47,952 nucleotides of DNA from Gemmatimonadota bacterium (GTDB taxonomy: Bacteria; Gemmatimonadota; Gemmatimonadetes; Gemmatimonadales; Gemmatimonadaceae), in NCBI GenBank assembly GCA_028287345.1, contig JAQBPV010000353.1, forward strand, positions 1-47,952, in the 5' to 3' direction. This document shows positions 8,786-16,931 of this stretch, piece by piece. A model generated the notes under the pieces. That model made no database searches. It saw only the letters and a list, made by a program, of their open reading frames with translations, and was not told the origin of the DNA. The position numbers were made by a program, and so were the translations under genes. Numbering within the stretch: the first letter of the stretch is position 1; the number at the start of each line of letters is the position of its first letter.

Positions 8786-9774
8786 TGCACCAGCGAGCGC
8801 ACCTCGCCAACGATCTCGCCACGCGTATTGCGCAGCGGACGACGCGAGAACTCGGCGAGACGTGGCGGGAGGTCGCGCGGCAGGGCGCCGAAGTGCTGCA
8901 GCACGGAGATGACTGCCGGGAACTGCGCGCGCTGCGCGCCGTCCTCCACCTTCAGTGCGATGCCGATGCCTTCGTCGATGATCGCGACGGAGTGCACGCC
9001 CTCCGCGCCGATCTTGGCGATTACCCTGCCCTCGGTGGCTTCGATGATCGCCGAGTCGAACCGGTCGCTTCCGCCTACGAGGAAGGGGCGCGTTTGCATC
9101 GCGTGGACGATACGCGATGGGATCTCGTGCGAGCGACGCGCTTCGTCGGCGAGCCGGGCGAACGCGACAGCCATTGGCTGCAGGGGCAGCGCGAACACCA
9201 CGACGCCGCAGCCGTCGACCGCACGGGTGATGGTCGCTGCGGGCACGTTGGTCCATCGCGCGACTTCGTCGAGGCATTCGCGCTGGACGGGATGGTCGTC
9301 GCGCTCGTATCCGTTCGGCGACCAACCGGCCGTGTGAGCTCTCGCGAGCATCGCCGCGTGCTTGCCCGAGCAGTTGTTGTGGAGTCGCGTAGCCCGTTCG
9401 CCGGTCTCGCGGAGCACCCTCTGTCCACGCGTAGAGAGCGGATCGTGCGGACCGCAGACCAGATCGCCCTCTTCCATCCCGATGGACGAGAGCATCGCGT
9501 CGGCGAGAGCGACGTGCTCCGGCTCGCCGCCGTGCGATCCGCAGGCGAGCGCGATCTGATCGTCGCCCCACCCGATGGCGTCGAAGCCGCGGCTCTCGAG
9601 CAACGGCATGACTTGAAAGGGCTTGGCGCACGAGCGCCAATGCGTCACCAGACCTGGATCGTACGACGATCCGATCAGCTCTCCCGCCGAATTGACGACG
9701 GCGGCGTGCACGCGGTGGCGCGACTCGATGAGCGCACCTCGGGTGACGACGACGTCGAGTGAGAGCTGATCCAT
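8782..9774 (-). CDS. Class 3 (Rhizobium etli ReAV-type) L-asparaginase
   Basis: The 330-residue protein belongs to the asparaginase II family (Pfam Asparaginase_II), unrelated to E. coli AnsA/AnsB. It should hydrolyse L-asparagine to aspartate and ammonia. The motif RSCAK places Ser48 and Lys51, ACGSHGG places Ser80, NNCSGKHAAML places Cys135 and Lys138, and DGCG places Cys189. As I recall, these are the residue numbers reported for the catalytic serine/lysine pairs and zinc site of R. etli ReAV. No signal peptide is present, so it is probably cytoplasmic. It is translationally coupled to the downstream CMD-fold gene. Confidence 0.92.
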   Translation of the reverse strand: MDQLSLDVVVTRGALIESRHRVHAAVVNSAGELIGSSYDPGLVTHWRSCAKPFQVMPLLESRGFDAIGWGDDQIALACGSHGGEPEHVALADAMLSSIGMEEGDLVCGPHDPLSTRGQRVLRETGERATRLHNNCSGKHAAMLARAHTAGWSPNGYERDDHPVQRECLDEVARWTNVPAATITRAVDGCGVVVFALPLQPMAVAFARLADEARRSHEIPSRIVHAMQTRPFLVGGSDRFDSAIIEATEGRVIAKIGAEGVHSVAIIDEGIGIALKVEDGAQRAQFPAVISVLQHFGALPRDLPPRLAEFSRRPLRNTRGEIVGEVRSLVQ

Positions 9775-9834
9775 GAGCGCCCCGAATGCGAGATCCGAGC
9801 GCGAAAGATAACCAGAGGGTTGATCGAAATGGCG

Positions 9835-10734
9835 CTAGCGCCGGGCGGTGAGCAGCACGCCGGCGAGGACCACCCCACCACCGACGAACGTGGCGGGGCC
9901 GGGAATCTCACGAATGCCGGGCAGCATCGCGGCAATGATCGTCGCACCGATGGGCTCGCCCAACAGCGTGAGGTTCACCACATACGCCGGCGCATGCTTG
10001 AGCGCCCAGTTCATGCCCGTGTGTCCGAGCAGCATGGGGCCAAGCGCGAGCGCGACGAAGATCGCGAGCTCGCGGGGCGGCTGCGGTGCGAGGGGCGCAC
10101 CGGTGATCGCCACGAGCAGGAGCAGTACGACAAGACAGGCGCCATATACGAGGCCCACGTACGCCCAGATGTCGAGCGTGGCGCGGAGTCGCCTGCCAAC
10201 CACGAAGTAGACCGCCGCCGTCGCCGCCCCGAAGAGCGACAAGATGTCTCCGAGCAGTGCACGCGGATGCGCACCCTGAGTGGCGCCGTCAGCCGTAAGA
10301 TCGGGAGACGCAACGATCAATGCGCCGACCATTGCGATGGCGATGCCGATCCATTGGCGTCGTGTCGGTACTTCGCGCAGCCACACCGCCGAAAGGAGCG
10401 CGACGACGACTGGCTGCGTGTTGACGAGGACGACCGACGCCGCGACGCTCGTGAGGCCGACAGCCGTATTCCAGCTCCAGAAGTGCAGCGCGAGCAGGGC
10501 GCCCGCTCCCAGGGCGATCGTCAGCTCTGATGTCGCCAGCCGTCGCCATTGCCGCCACTGCCCGGTGATCGCCAGTGCAATGCCGATGATCACGAGGGAG
10601 AACGCCAGCCGCCACGCGGCGATGACGAGTGGATGCGCGTGCGAGATTCGCACGAGCGGGCCGGAAAGGGACACACCCAGAAATGCCGCCGTGAGCACGA
10701 AGGGCGCTCGACGGTCGTCGAAGGTCGCGCTCAC
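9835..10734 (-). CDS. EamA/DMT-superfamily transporter
   Basis: The 299-residue membrane protein has ten predicted hydrophobic segments arranged as two EamA repeats (about residues 10-145 and 165-298). An example in the first repeat is SVVLVNTQPVVVALLSAVWL, and the second repeat carries the paralogous GEPIGATIIAAML. Members export small metabolites, often amino acids or nucleobases, driven by proton or solute gradients. The substrate here is not predictable. Translation starts at a GTG. The gene lies 60 nt upstream of the asparaginase gene and 20 nt downstream of the OPX gene on the same strand. Confidence 0.9.
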   Translation of the reverse strand: MSATFDDRRAPFVLTAAFLGVSLSGPLVRISHAHPLVIAAWRLAFSLVIIGIALAITGQWRQWRRLATSELTIALGAGALLALHFWSWNTAVGLTSVAASVVLVNTQPVVVALLSAVWLREVPTRRQWIGIAIAMVGALIVASPDLTADGATQGAHPRALLGDILSLFGAATAAVYFVVGRRLRATLDIWAYVGLVYGACLVVLLLLVAITGAPLAPQPPRELAIFVALALGPMLLGHTGMNWALKHAPAYVVNLTLLGEPIGATIIAAMLPGIREIPGPATFVGGGVVLAGVLLTARR

Positions 10735-10754
10735 GTCGCGCCTTCGAGACCGCG

Positions 10755-13268
10755 CTACTTCCTGGCCAGCAGAATGACAGTGACCAGCCCTGCCACGATC
10801 TGCCCGACCTGTCCGGCCATCGCGATGTAGTCCTTCTTGTCAGCCGGGTCCTTCTCGGGGACCGTCACCACCGAGCCCGGACGCGGCTGCGGCATCGACG
10901 ATGGAAGCACGAACCGGTGCTTCACCGACTCGAGCTTACCACTCGGCTGCACGACATAGGCGCGATCGTCGTCACCGGTGCGTGTGGGCCCGCCCGCGGC
11001 GCCGATGTAGTAGTCGATTCCCTTGCCGCGTACGTACGCGACGTTCGTCGGTTGGTTCACCGCGCCGCGGATGGTGACGATGGAATTGAACGGCGGGATG
11101 GTGATGTTGTCGCCGTCGCGCAGGATGAGGTTGTCGCTGCTCTCGTAGCGCTTCAGCGCGGTAGACAGTTCAATGCCCACGCGTCCCAGACCGAACTGTC
11201 CGCGCGCGAAGACGATGCCGTCGGCGTACGCCTCGTCGGTGAGGCCGCCGGCACGCGCGACCAAATCTGACAATCGCTCGGTCTTGTTCTTGAGCGCGTA
11301 AGCCCCCGGGAATCGCACTTCACCCTGAATCGTGACCGTGCGCTGCAACTCCCAATTGGGCTGGCGGAGAATGAGCACGTTGTCGTACGGCTTGAGCAGC
11401 ACCTCTGGCGCGCCGGCCGCACTCGTCGGCGGGCCGGGAGGGCCGATGTACTCACCATTCGGGCCGCGTTCGAAGAGATAAGTCGAATCGAGCGGCACGC
11501 GCACAGTGAGCGCGGTGCGGCCGCTGTCTCGGTTCACCGGCAGACGCGCGATCTCCGCCTCCTTGAGCCAAGCGCTTTCCTGCACACCGTTCGCGAGCAG
11601 CACCAGATCGCGCAGCGTCATGCCTTCGCGATACGGGAAACGCCCACCACTGTTCACCGCCCCGCCGATGGCGACGTAGCGACTTGGCCTGAACGTCGTG
11701 AGCGAGTATACCGTGATCTCGTCGTCCTCCTGAAGCGGGAGGTCGTCGATCACACGCCCCGTTGTGTCGGCGAGCACCGCGCGGAGTTGTACACGGGTGG
11801 AATCGCTGCGAAGCCGAGTGACGAGTACTTCGCCGAGGTAAGTGTCGGACTTGAGACCCACCTTTCGCAGTGCGTCCGAAAGGCGCATTCCGGGGGTGAG
11901 TCCCTGTGCTCCCGGTTGGTTGACGTTCCCGCCGACCACGATTCGGTTGCGAACACGTTCAGAGATCGGGAAGACTCGGACGACATCCCCGTTCTGCAGC
12001 GGTACGGCAGCGCCCGTTCCGGCTAGCAGTACGTCGGCGGACACTTCGATCGTGATCCGATCGCGTCCAGGCCCCCTGCGCTGGTCGGGTGCGACGATCC
12101 TGTCGATCAACACGCGCTGACGGGACGCTGTTGCGCTGAACCCGCCCGCGTTGCGCACGAGATCGGCCAAGGTCTCTCGCGGCTTCAATTCATATGTGGC
12201 CGGGCGTGAGATCTCGCCAACCACGCGAACGCGCGGACCGTGTACGGTGACGAAAATGACGTCGCCCGTCTGCAAGCGCACGTCGTGCGATGCGTCGCCG
12301 CGAATGAGGTAGTCGTAGACGTCGAGGGAGTCCACCGTACGACCGTCTCGTCGAATGTCCACTCGACGCAGGGAGCCGTTGATCGTCGGGCCGCCGGCAG
12401 CGTAAAGCGCGGTGAGCGCGGTTCCCGCGCTCGAGATGGTGTAGCTCCCGGGTCGCTGTACATCGCCTACGACGTAGACCTGATTGGCGCGCAACCGTGC
12501 AACGCTCACGGAGAATCGCGTCGTGCCCTGATTGTTGCCACGCACCCCCGAGTATACTCGGGAAAGCCGCGAACCGAGCAGCTGATCGAGTTGGCCGAGC
12601 GTGAGGTTGGCAACGTATATTTGGCCGACCTGCGGGATGACGATAAACCCTTCACGCGTGACGTCGAGCGAGTAGCTCATCTCGACGTCGCCGGTGAGGA
12701 TGAGCACGAGCTTGTCGCCGGGACCCAGCCGATAGTTGGCGTCCACCGGACCAGCGAGGGTCGGCTCGAACTGGGAGGTGGAGCCGCGAAACACATCGAG
12801 ACCGAAGATCGCGAAGCCGCTATCCGACTCCGCCTTCACTTTCTCGACTGTGTCGCGCGCCAGCGAGGTATTCCCAACCTTCGCTTCGGTTGCGGGCTGC
12901 ACGCGCTGCGAAGGGCTGATTCCCTGCAACGCGGCGACGTCGGAACTATCCATGACGCCGAGAGCGCGAACCGCCTTGAAGACATCCTCCGAGGGCGCGT
13001 CTGCCGCGCCAGTCATGCCGGGGAGGTAGTTGTCGAGCATGTCCTCCGGATAGCCTTCCGCCTTCAGCCGCGCGTGCACCTGCTCTTTGGTCAGTCCCGC
13101 GGTCGCGAAGCGCTGACGCAGCTGCGCGACGAGATCCGGGCGCGTGCTGAGGAGCACCTGCGCTTGGGCAGTTGTCGGCTTGGTCGTCGGTACCTGCGCG
13201 AGAAGCGCACAGGGCAGAAAAAATGAAGCGGTCACGATGAGTGACCGCAGCTCGAAGTTCAGTCGCAT
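10755..13268 (-). CDS. Multi-SLBB polysaccharide export (OPX/Wza-like) protein
   Basis: The 837-residue protein is a large OPX-family secretin-like export channel candidate for the polysaccharide made by the locus downstream. A type I signal peptide covers residues 1-25 with no lipobox cysteine, so it is not Wza-like in lipidation. A helical module with LTKEQVHARLKAEGYPEDML (60-79) precedes the polysaccharide export domain (about 175-255, YRLGPGDKLVLILTGDV). Six SLBB-type units follow, starting near 262, 345, 441, 529, 642 and 729. A hydrophobic C-terminal helix (815-834) could be the outer-membrane helix. The ATG at 13268 is chosen because the upstream open frame is tRNA-Val sequence. Confidence 0.9.
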   Translation of the reverse strand: MRLNFELRSLIVTASFFLPCALLAQVPTTKPTTAQAQVLLSTRPDLVAQLRQRFATAGLTKEQVHARLKAEGYPEDMLDNYLPGMTGAADAPSEDVFKAVRALGVMDSSDVAALQGISPSQRVQPATEAKVGNTSLARDTVEKVKAESDSGFAIFGLDVFRGSTSQFEPTLAGPVDANYRLGPGDKLVLILTGDVEMSYSLDVTREGFIVIPQVGQIYVANLTLGQLDQLLGSRLSRVYSGVRGNNQGTTRFSVSVARLRANQVYVVGDVQRPGSYTISSAGTALTALYAAGGPTINGSLRRVDIRRDGRTVDSLDVYDYLIRGDASHDVRLQTGDVIFVTVHGPRVRVVGEISRPATYELKPRETLADLVRNAGGFSATASRQRVLIDRIVAPDQRRGPGRDRITIEVSADVLLAGTGAAVPLQNGDVVRVFPISERVRNRIVVGGNVNQPGAQGLTPGMRLSDALRKVGLKSDTYLGEVLVTRLRSDSTRVQLRAVLADTTGRVIDDLPLQEDDEITVYSLTTFRPSRYVAIGGAVNSGGRFPYREGMTLRDLVLLANGVQESAWLKEAEIARLPVNRDSGRTALTVRVPLDSTYLFERGPNGEYIGPPGPPTSAAGAPEVLLKPYDNVLILRQPNWELQRTVTIQGEVRFPGAYALKNKTERLSDLVARAGGLTDEAYADGIVFARGQFGLGRVGIELSTALKRYESSDNLILRDGDNITIPPFNSIVTIRGAVNQPTNVAYVRGKGIDYYIGAAGGPTRTGDDDRAYVVQPSGKLESVKHRFVLPSSMPQPRPGSVVTVPEKDPADKKDYIAMAGQVGQIVAGLVTVILLARK

Positions 13269-13320
13269 TGGAGTCGGCCTGCGGGGTCCCTGAGAAAGTC
13301 CAAGCGGCTGCTCGTCTTGA

Positions 13321-13394
13321 TGGTCACGCACGGGCTCGAACCGTGGACCTCTGCTGTGTGAAAGCAGCGCTCTAACCAGCTGAGCTACGCGACC
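13321..13394 (-). tRNA. tRNA-Val (anticodon CAC)
   Basis: The minus strand folds into a complete cloverleaf of 74 nt. The 7-bp acceptor stem is GGTCGCG with CGTGACC, including one G-T pair. The anticodon stem is CTGCT/AGCAG around loop TTCACAC, giving anticodon CAC. The T arm has the standard TTCGAGC loop. The discriminator base is A and CCA is not encoded. It lies 52 nt upstream of the OPX start on the same strand with no terminator visible between them. Confidence 0.95.
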
Positions 13395-13431
13395 TCGATG
13401 TGCCGTAGCCAAGCTCGGCACCGAAGCCCTG

Positions 13432-13460
13432 ATTTTACTCGGCGGAAACTAACGTGGCAA
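13432..13460 (-). promoter_or_regulatory. Sigma-70-type promoter for tRNA-Val
   Basis: On the minus strand TTGCCA (13460-13455) is followed after exactly 17 nt by TAAAAT (13437-13432). This is a good match to a housekeeping -35/-10 pair. The expected start near 13425 gives a leader of about 30 nt before the tRNA. Because nothing resembling a terminator lies between the tRNA and the OPX gene, the promoter may also serve that gene. Confidence 0.7.
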
Positions 13461-13488
13461 GTGCTGCGAGCCGCGCCAGCAAGGGTGA

Positions 13489-13947
13489 TCAACCGGATGC
13501 GATGTCCACGTCGCTTTGTCGGCGAGGCGTGAGGGCCGAACCGACGATCGACGCGGACGCGGTGCGGACTCGCTCTCTCCATGACTCCCGCGGCGTCGAA
13601 CGGGCGACCCCGCCAACGGCAATGGCGACTGGTGCGGCGATGCGCGCGTTCGCCTCAGCCACCAACGCTCGAACGAGATCTTCTACTGCGCGTTGCGAAA
13701 TAGAGTTGCCATCCGCGCACCGCGCGACAATCCAGCCCCTGCGCTCCGTGAAGGGGACGGGCTCGAAGACACCGAGGGACGAAAGCAGTTCATTGGAGCC
13801 CTGCGCGAGCCTGGTGAATTGCCTTTCCCACTCCAGCCCGACCGAGCTTCGCTTGATCGCAAACCAGAGATCAACAAGATGCGAGTGGCCGCGCGACGGT
13901 ACCGTCAGATGTTCTTCGAGGCCAACGACCTCAGCAAGCTCGACCAT
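13489..13947 (-). CDS. Conserved-looking hypothetical protein
   Basis: I do not recognise this 152-residue protein. The frame is supported by a good Shine-Dalgarno sequence (GGCGGAG, a few nt before the ATG) and by third-position GC bias like its neighbours. It has a mixed, soluble composition with no signal peptide or membrane segment. Visible stretches include GHSHLVDLWFAIKRSS, GLEWERQFTRLAQGSNEL, FTERRGWIVARC and a helical ISQRAVEDLVRALVAEAN, followed by a less ordered basic tail. It lies between the tRNA-Val promoter and the mla operon. A competing frame on the plus strand has worse composition and no ribosome binding site. Confidence 0.6.
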   Translation of the reverse strand: MVELAEVVGLEEHLTVPSRGHSHLVDLWFAIKRSSVGLEWERQFTRLAQGSNELLSSLGVFEPVPFTERRGWIVARCADGNSISQRAVEDLVRALVAEANARIAAPVAIAVGGVARSTPRESWRERVRTASASIVGSALTPRRQSDVDIASG

Positions 13948-14097
13948 AAGTCTCCGCCTTTCAGCTTCAAGTCATTGCAATGATTACTCGCAACGTAGCG
14001 GAAACCCTTCGCAAAGGTTGGTCCATCGAGGCCGATTCTCGATCGCGCTTGCTGCGACCCTCTGAGTTGGAAGTTAGGGTGATGCGCCGCTCACGAA

Positions 14098-14115
14098 ACC
14101 GGCCCCGGCACCGGT
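14098..14115 (-). terminator. Possible terminator of the mla operon
   Basis: Just past the mlaD stop the minus strand can form ACCGG-(8 nt)-CCGGT followed by TTTCG. The stem is short and the T-run poor, so this is only a candidate. Overlapping alternative GGCC-rich pairings exist in the same 40 nt. Confidence 0.3.
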
Positions 14116-14137
14116 ATTTGCCCCAGTTCCGGCTTTC

Positions 14138-15115
14138 TTAGAACACTTTGATGACGCCCTTCATGTACTTGCTGGGATCCTTGCGAATATCCGCCAAGAT
14201 GGCGCTCAGGTCGGTCACGAGCTTGTTGAGTTGATCGTACAGCGTCTGGTCGGTCAACAGCTTGCCCGCCGTTCCCTGCCCGCTCGAAAGAGACTTCATC
14301 AGGGAGTCCGCTCCCTTGGTGATGCCGACGAGGTTGCGATACAGCGTACTGTCGCGGAGCAGGAGGCCAGCCGTGCCCTTGCTCGAGTTGATCGCAATGA
14401 CGAGCGAGTCGGTCGAGCCGATGACGCCCGTGAGCCTGTTATAGAGCGTGGGGTCGTTGAGCATCTTCCCGACTGTGCCGTTCGGGTTCTGGAAGCTCGC
14501 GAGCATCGTGTTGGCCCGCGTCAGCGTTCCGTTGAGCTGGTCGTACAGCGCGCGATTGGTGACGAGCTGTCCGAGTGAACCTTCGCCTCGCACGATGCCA
14601 CCCGTGATCGCGCGGAGGTCCTTCGTCAGCGCCACCATGTCCGTGACCGCACTGCTGGCCTGCGCAATGACCGCCTCGTAGTCCAGGGCGAGCATCGTCG
14701 TGACCGTGTCCCCTTCCACCAACGCACGCGCCTTGGGGGTTCCGGGGGTGATGTCGAACGCTTTGTCGCCCAGGAGGCCGAGCGTGCGCAGCTTGCCCTT
14801 CGAATCGCGTCGGATCTGCTCCTTGACCCCCTCGTCGATCGCCAGCGTGAGCTTGAGGTTACGCGTGGTGTCCGCGTCCACGGGCAGGAACTCAATGGAC
14901 TTTACCGAGCCCGCGAGCTGGCCGGCCACGAGCACCGCGCCTCCCTGGCGAAGACCGTTCGCATCCGGAAGGTACGCGATCAGCTCGTACCGCTTGGCGA
15001 ACAAGTTGGCGGCCTGACCGAGTTTGTAGATCGCGACGCCGATGATCAGTACGGCGAGGAGAATGACGAGACCGACGCGCAGCTGGTCCCACGTGAGTGT
15101 CGATGATCGTTTCAT
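14138..15115 (-). CDS. mlaD: MlaD-family MCE protein with 34-residue repeats
   Basis: The 325-residue protein is the periplasmic substrate-binding component of a Mla-type lipid transporter. One inner-membrane helix lies at about residues 14-30 (GLVILLAVLIIGVAIY). The MCE domain follows at about 40-125 (LPDANGLRQGGAVLVAGQLAG, TLGLLGDKAFDITPG). The C-terminal half carries four copies of the motif GTxGxLLxDxxLYxxL starting at residues 179, 213, 247 and 281, exactly 34 apart. It follows mlaF by 3 nt, so the operon reads mlaE-mlaF-mlaD. Function in moving phospholipids between the membranes is inferred from family; direction is not known. Confidence 0.9.
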   Translation of the reverse strand: MKRSSTLTWDQLRVGLVILLAVLIIGVAIYKLGQAANLFAKRYELIAYLPDANGLRQGGAVLVAGQLAGSVKSIEFLPVDADTTRNLKLTLAIDEGVKEQIRRDSKGKLRTLGLLGDKAFDITPGTPKARALVEGDTVTTMLALDYEAVIAQASSAVTDMVALTKDLRAITGGIVRGEGSLGQLVTNRALYDQLNGTLTRANTMLASFQNPNGTVGKMLNDPTLYNRLTGVIGSTDSLVIAINSSKGTAGLLLRDSTLYRNLVGITKGADSLMKSLSSGQGTAGKLLTDQTLYDQLNKLVTDLSAILADIRKDPSKYMKGVIKVF

Positions 15116-15118
15116 GGG

Positions 15119-16042
15119 TCAGTAGCCGCCAAGGAAGTCGCGAAGGTAAATGTCGTCGGAGGCGGCCATCTCTTCCGGCGTTCCAAAGAAGACGATCTTT
15201 CGCTCGTTCAGCACGGCGACACGCGTCGCCATCCGGAACACTGAGCGAATGTCGTGCGAGACGACCACGCTCGTCACATTGAGCTCCCGCTGAAGCTTCA
15301 GGATGAGGCGCGTGATGGTGCCCGTGGTGAGTGGATCGAGCCCCGAGGTCGGCTCGTCATAGAGCATGATCTCCGGATTATCAGCCATACCGCGTGCGAT
15401 ACCGACGCGCTTGCGCATTCCTCCGGACAGTTCGGACGGTAGCTGCTCCATCACGCGATCGGGGTCGAGATCCACGAACGCGAGCTTCTCGCGCACGCGC
15501 GTCTCGATCTCGTCCTCGTCGAGGTCTGTGTGCTCGCGGAGCGGATACGCGATGTTCTCGAACACGGACATGGAGTCGAACAGCGCGGCGCCCTGGAACA
15601 CCATCCCCATGCGCTGCCGCACCGCAAGCGCCTCCTCGAAGGTGAGTCCGGTGATATCCTCGCCGTTGATGGAGACACTTCCCTTGTCCGGCACGAGCAG
15701 TCGAAGAATGAGCTTGAGCGTCGTGCTCTTGCCGGTGCCCGATTCGCCGACGATGCAGATCGTCTCCCCCTGCCGAGCGACGAACGACACATCCTCGAGA
15801 ATGGGCGTGTCGAAGGCGAGGAAGACATGATCGAGCGCGATGACGGCAGCGGACTCGCCCGCCTCCGCCTTGTCAGCGGCGCGTTGCTCGGACTCTGGAG
15901 CGTCGTCTGCGAGCTCGTCGCGAATCGCCGCACGTACCGTCTCCGACTTGCGCTCGGTGATGCGGCGACCTTCGCCGCGGCGATCCTGCTCACGCTTGTT
16001 CGCTGCGCCCTTCCCCGATTCGTCGCGTCCGTCGTCGGTCAT
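15119..16042 (-). CDS. mlaF: Mla-type ABC transporter ATP-binding protein
   Basis: The 307-residue ATPase powers the Mla lipid transporter with MlaE and MlaD. The Walker A motif is GESGTGKST, the signature LSGGMRKRVGIARG, and the Walker B region IMLYDEPTSGLDP, followed by VVVSHDI. The ATG at 16042 overlaps the mlaE stop as ATGA. This start gives an unusual charged N-terminal extension of about 65 residues (rich in Arg, Glu, Asp and Lys) before the first domain strand VIALDHVFLAFD. The extension looks disordered and is absent from E. coli MlaF. A shorter internal start cannot be excluded but would lose the coupling. Confidence 0.93.
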   Translation of the reverse strand: MTDDGRDESGKGAANKREQDRRGEGRRITERKSETVRAAIRDELADDAPESEQRAADKAEAGESAAVIALDHVFLAFDTPILEDVSFVARQGETICIVGESGTGKSTTLKLILRLLVPDKGSVSINGEDITGLTFEEALAVRQRMGMVFQGAALFDSMSVFENIAYPLREHTDLDEDEIETRVREKLAFVDLDPDRVMEQLPSELSGGMRKRVGIARGMADNPEIMLYDEPTSGLDPLTTGTITRLILKLQRELNVTSVVVSHDIRSVFRMATRVAVLNERKIVFFGTPEEMAASDDIYLRDFLGGY

Positions 16043-16905
16043 GGCGCGAAGATGGAAAGGAGAATCTGCGTGAGGAAATAGTCCACGATGAGAATGAGGA
16101 TGCTCGAGAGCACCACCGTCCGTGTCGTCGCCTGACCAACGCCCTCGGTGCCGCCGGTGGTGTTGAGCCCGAAGTAGCACCCCGAGATCGAGATGATCCC
16201 ACCGAACACGAACGGCTTGACGAGTCCCTGGATGAAGTCGTTCGGGATGTAGTGCAGCGTGAAGCCGCCCGCGACGATCTGCTCCCACACCGTGCGCCAG
16301 TACTGCCCCGTGGGAATGCCGATGATCACCGTGGCAATGAGGTTGCCGCCGACGATCCCGACGAAGTCGTTGATGATCGTGAGGATCGGCAACATGATCA
16401 GTGCCGCGAGTACCCGCGGCGTCACGAGCTTCTTGATCGGATCAGTGCCCAGCGTATTGAGCGCGTCGATCTGCTCGGTGACGCGCATGGATCCGAGCTG
16501 CGCGGCGATACCCGAGCCAACGCGGCCTGCCACCATGAGGCCCGCGAGCACGGGACCGAGCTCGCGAATCATCGAGCCGGCAACGAGCCTGCCCACGAGT
16601 GCAGAGATGCCGAACGCCTGCAGCTGTACACTCGACTGCAGCGCGAGCACCATGCCCGTGAAGAAGCCCGTGAGCAGCACGATACCGAGGGATTTCACCC
16701 CGATCTCATCCATCTGCTGGATGACGTCCTGCGTATAGAAAGGCCGCGCGAAGATGAAGCCAATCGCCCGGCCGGCCAGGGAGAAATAATCCTGGACCTT
16801 GCCGAGTTTGGCTTTCACGGATTGGGCGAAGCGTTCGGTCAGTGGCGGCAAACGGGCCGGTGGTGGGGATGCGAAGAAGCGGCTGGGATCACGTAACCTA
16901 GGCAA
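16039..16905 (-). CDS. mlaE: Mla-type ABC transporter permease
   Basis: The 288-residue permease has about five membrane segments. Family motifs are visible: GIVLLTGFFTGMVLALQSS, RELGPVLAGLMVAGRVGSGIAAQLGSMRVTEQIDAL split over two helices, LGTDPIKKLVTPRV, and GGTEGVGQATTRTVV near the C-terminus. It forms the membrane channel for MlaF and MlaD. The only plausible start near the expected N-terminus is a TTG at 16905, giving a proline-rich 20-residue leader; the next Met is inside the conserved region. Only 64 nt separate it from the divergent heptose kinase gene, so both promoters must overlap. Confidence 0.93.
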   Translation of the reverse strand: MPRLRDPSRFFASPPPARLPPLTERFAQSVKAKLGKVQDYFSLAGRAIGFIFARPFYTQDVIQQMDEIGVKSLGIVLLTGFFTGMVLALQSSVQLQAFGISALVGRLVAGSMIRELGPVLAGLMVAGRVGSGIAAQLGSMRVTEQIDALNTLGTDPIKKLVTPRVLAALIMLPILTIINDFVGIVGGNLIATVIIGIPTGQYWRTVWEQIVAGGFTLHYIPNDFIQGLVKPFVFGGIISISGCYFGLNTTGGTEGVGQATTRTVVLSSILILIVDYFLTQILLSIFAP

Positions 16906-16931
16906 AGGGTGTGCCGAACGCGGCCATTCGG

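Noticed and set aside
8761-9762. Plus-strand frame of 333 codons opposite the asparaginase gene
   Set aside because: The minus frame has all catalytic residues of a known enzyme; the plus frame has no family pattern.
12240-13226. Plus-strand frame of 328 codons opposite the OPX gene
   Set aside because: Arg/His-rich composition without recognisable motifs, and fully antisense to clear export and SLBB domains.
13321-13421. N-terminal extension of the OPX protein through the tRNA
   Set aside because: The residues are a translation of tRNA-Val; the signal peptide starts at 13268.
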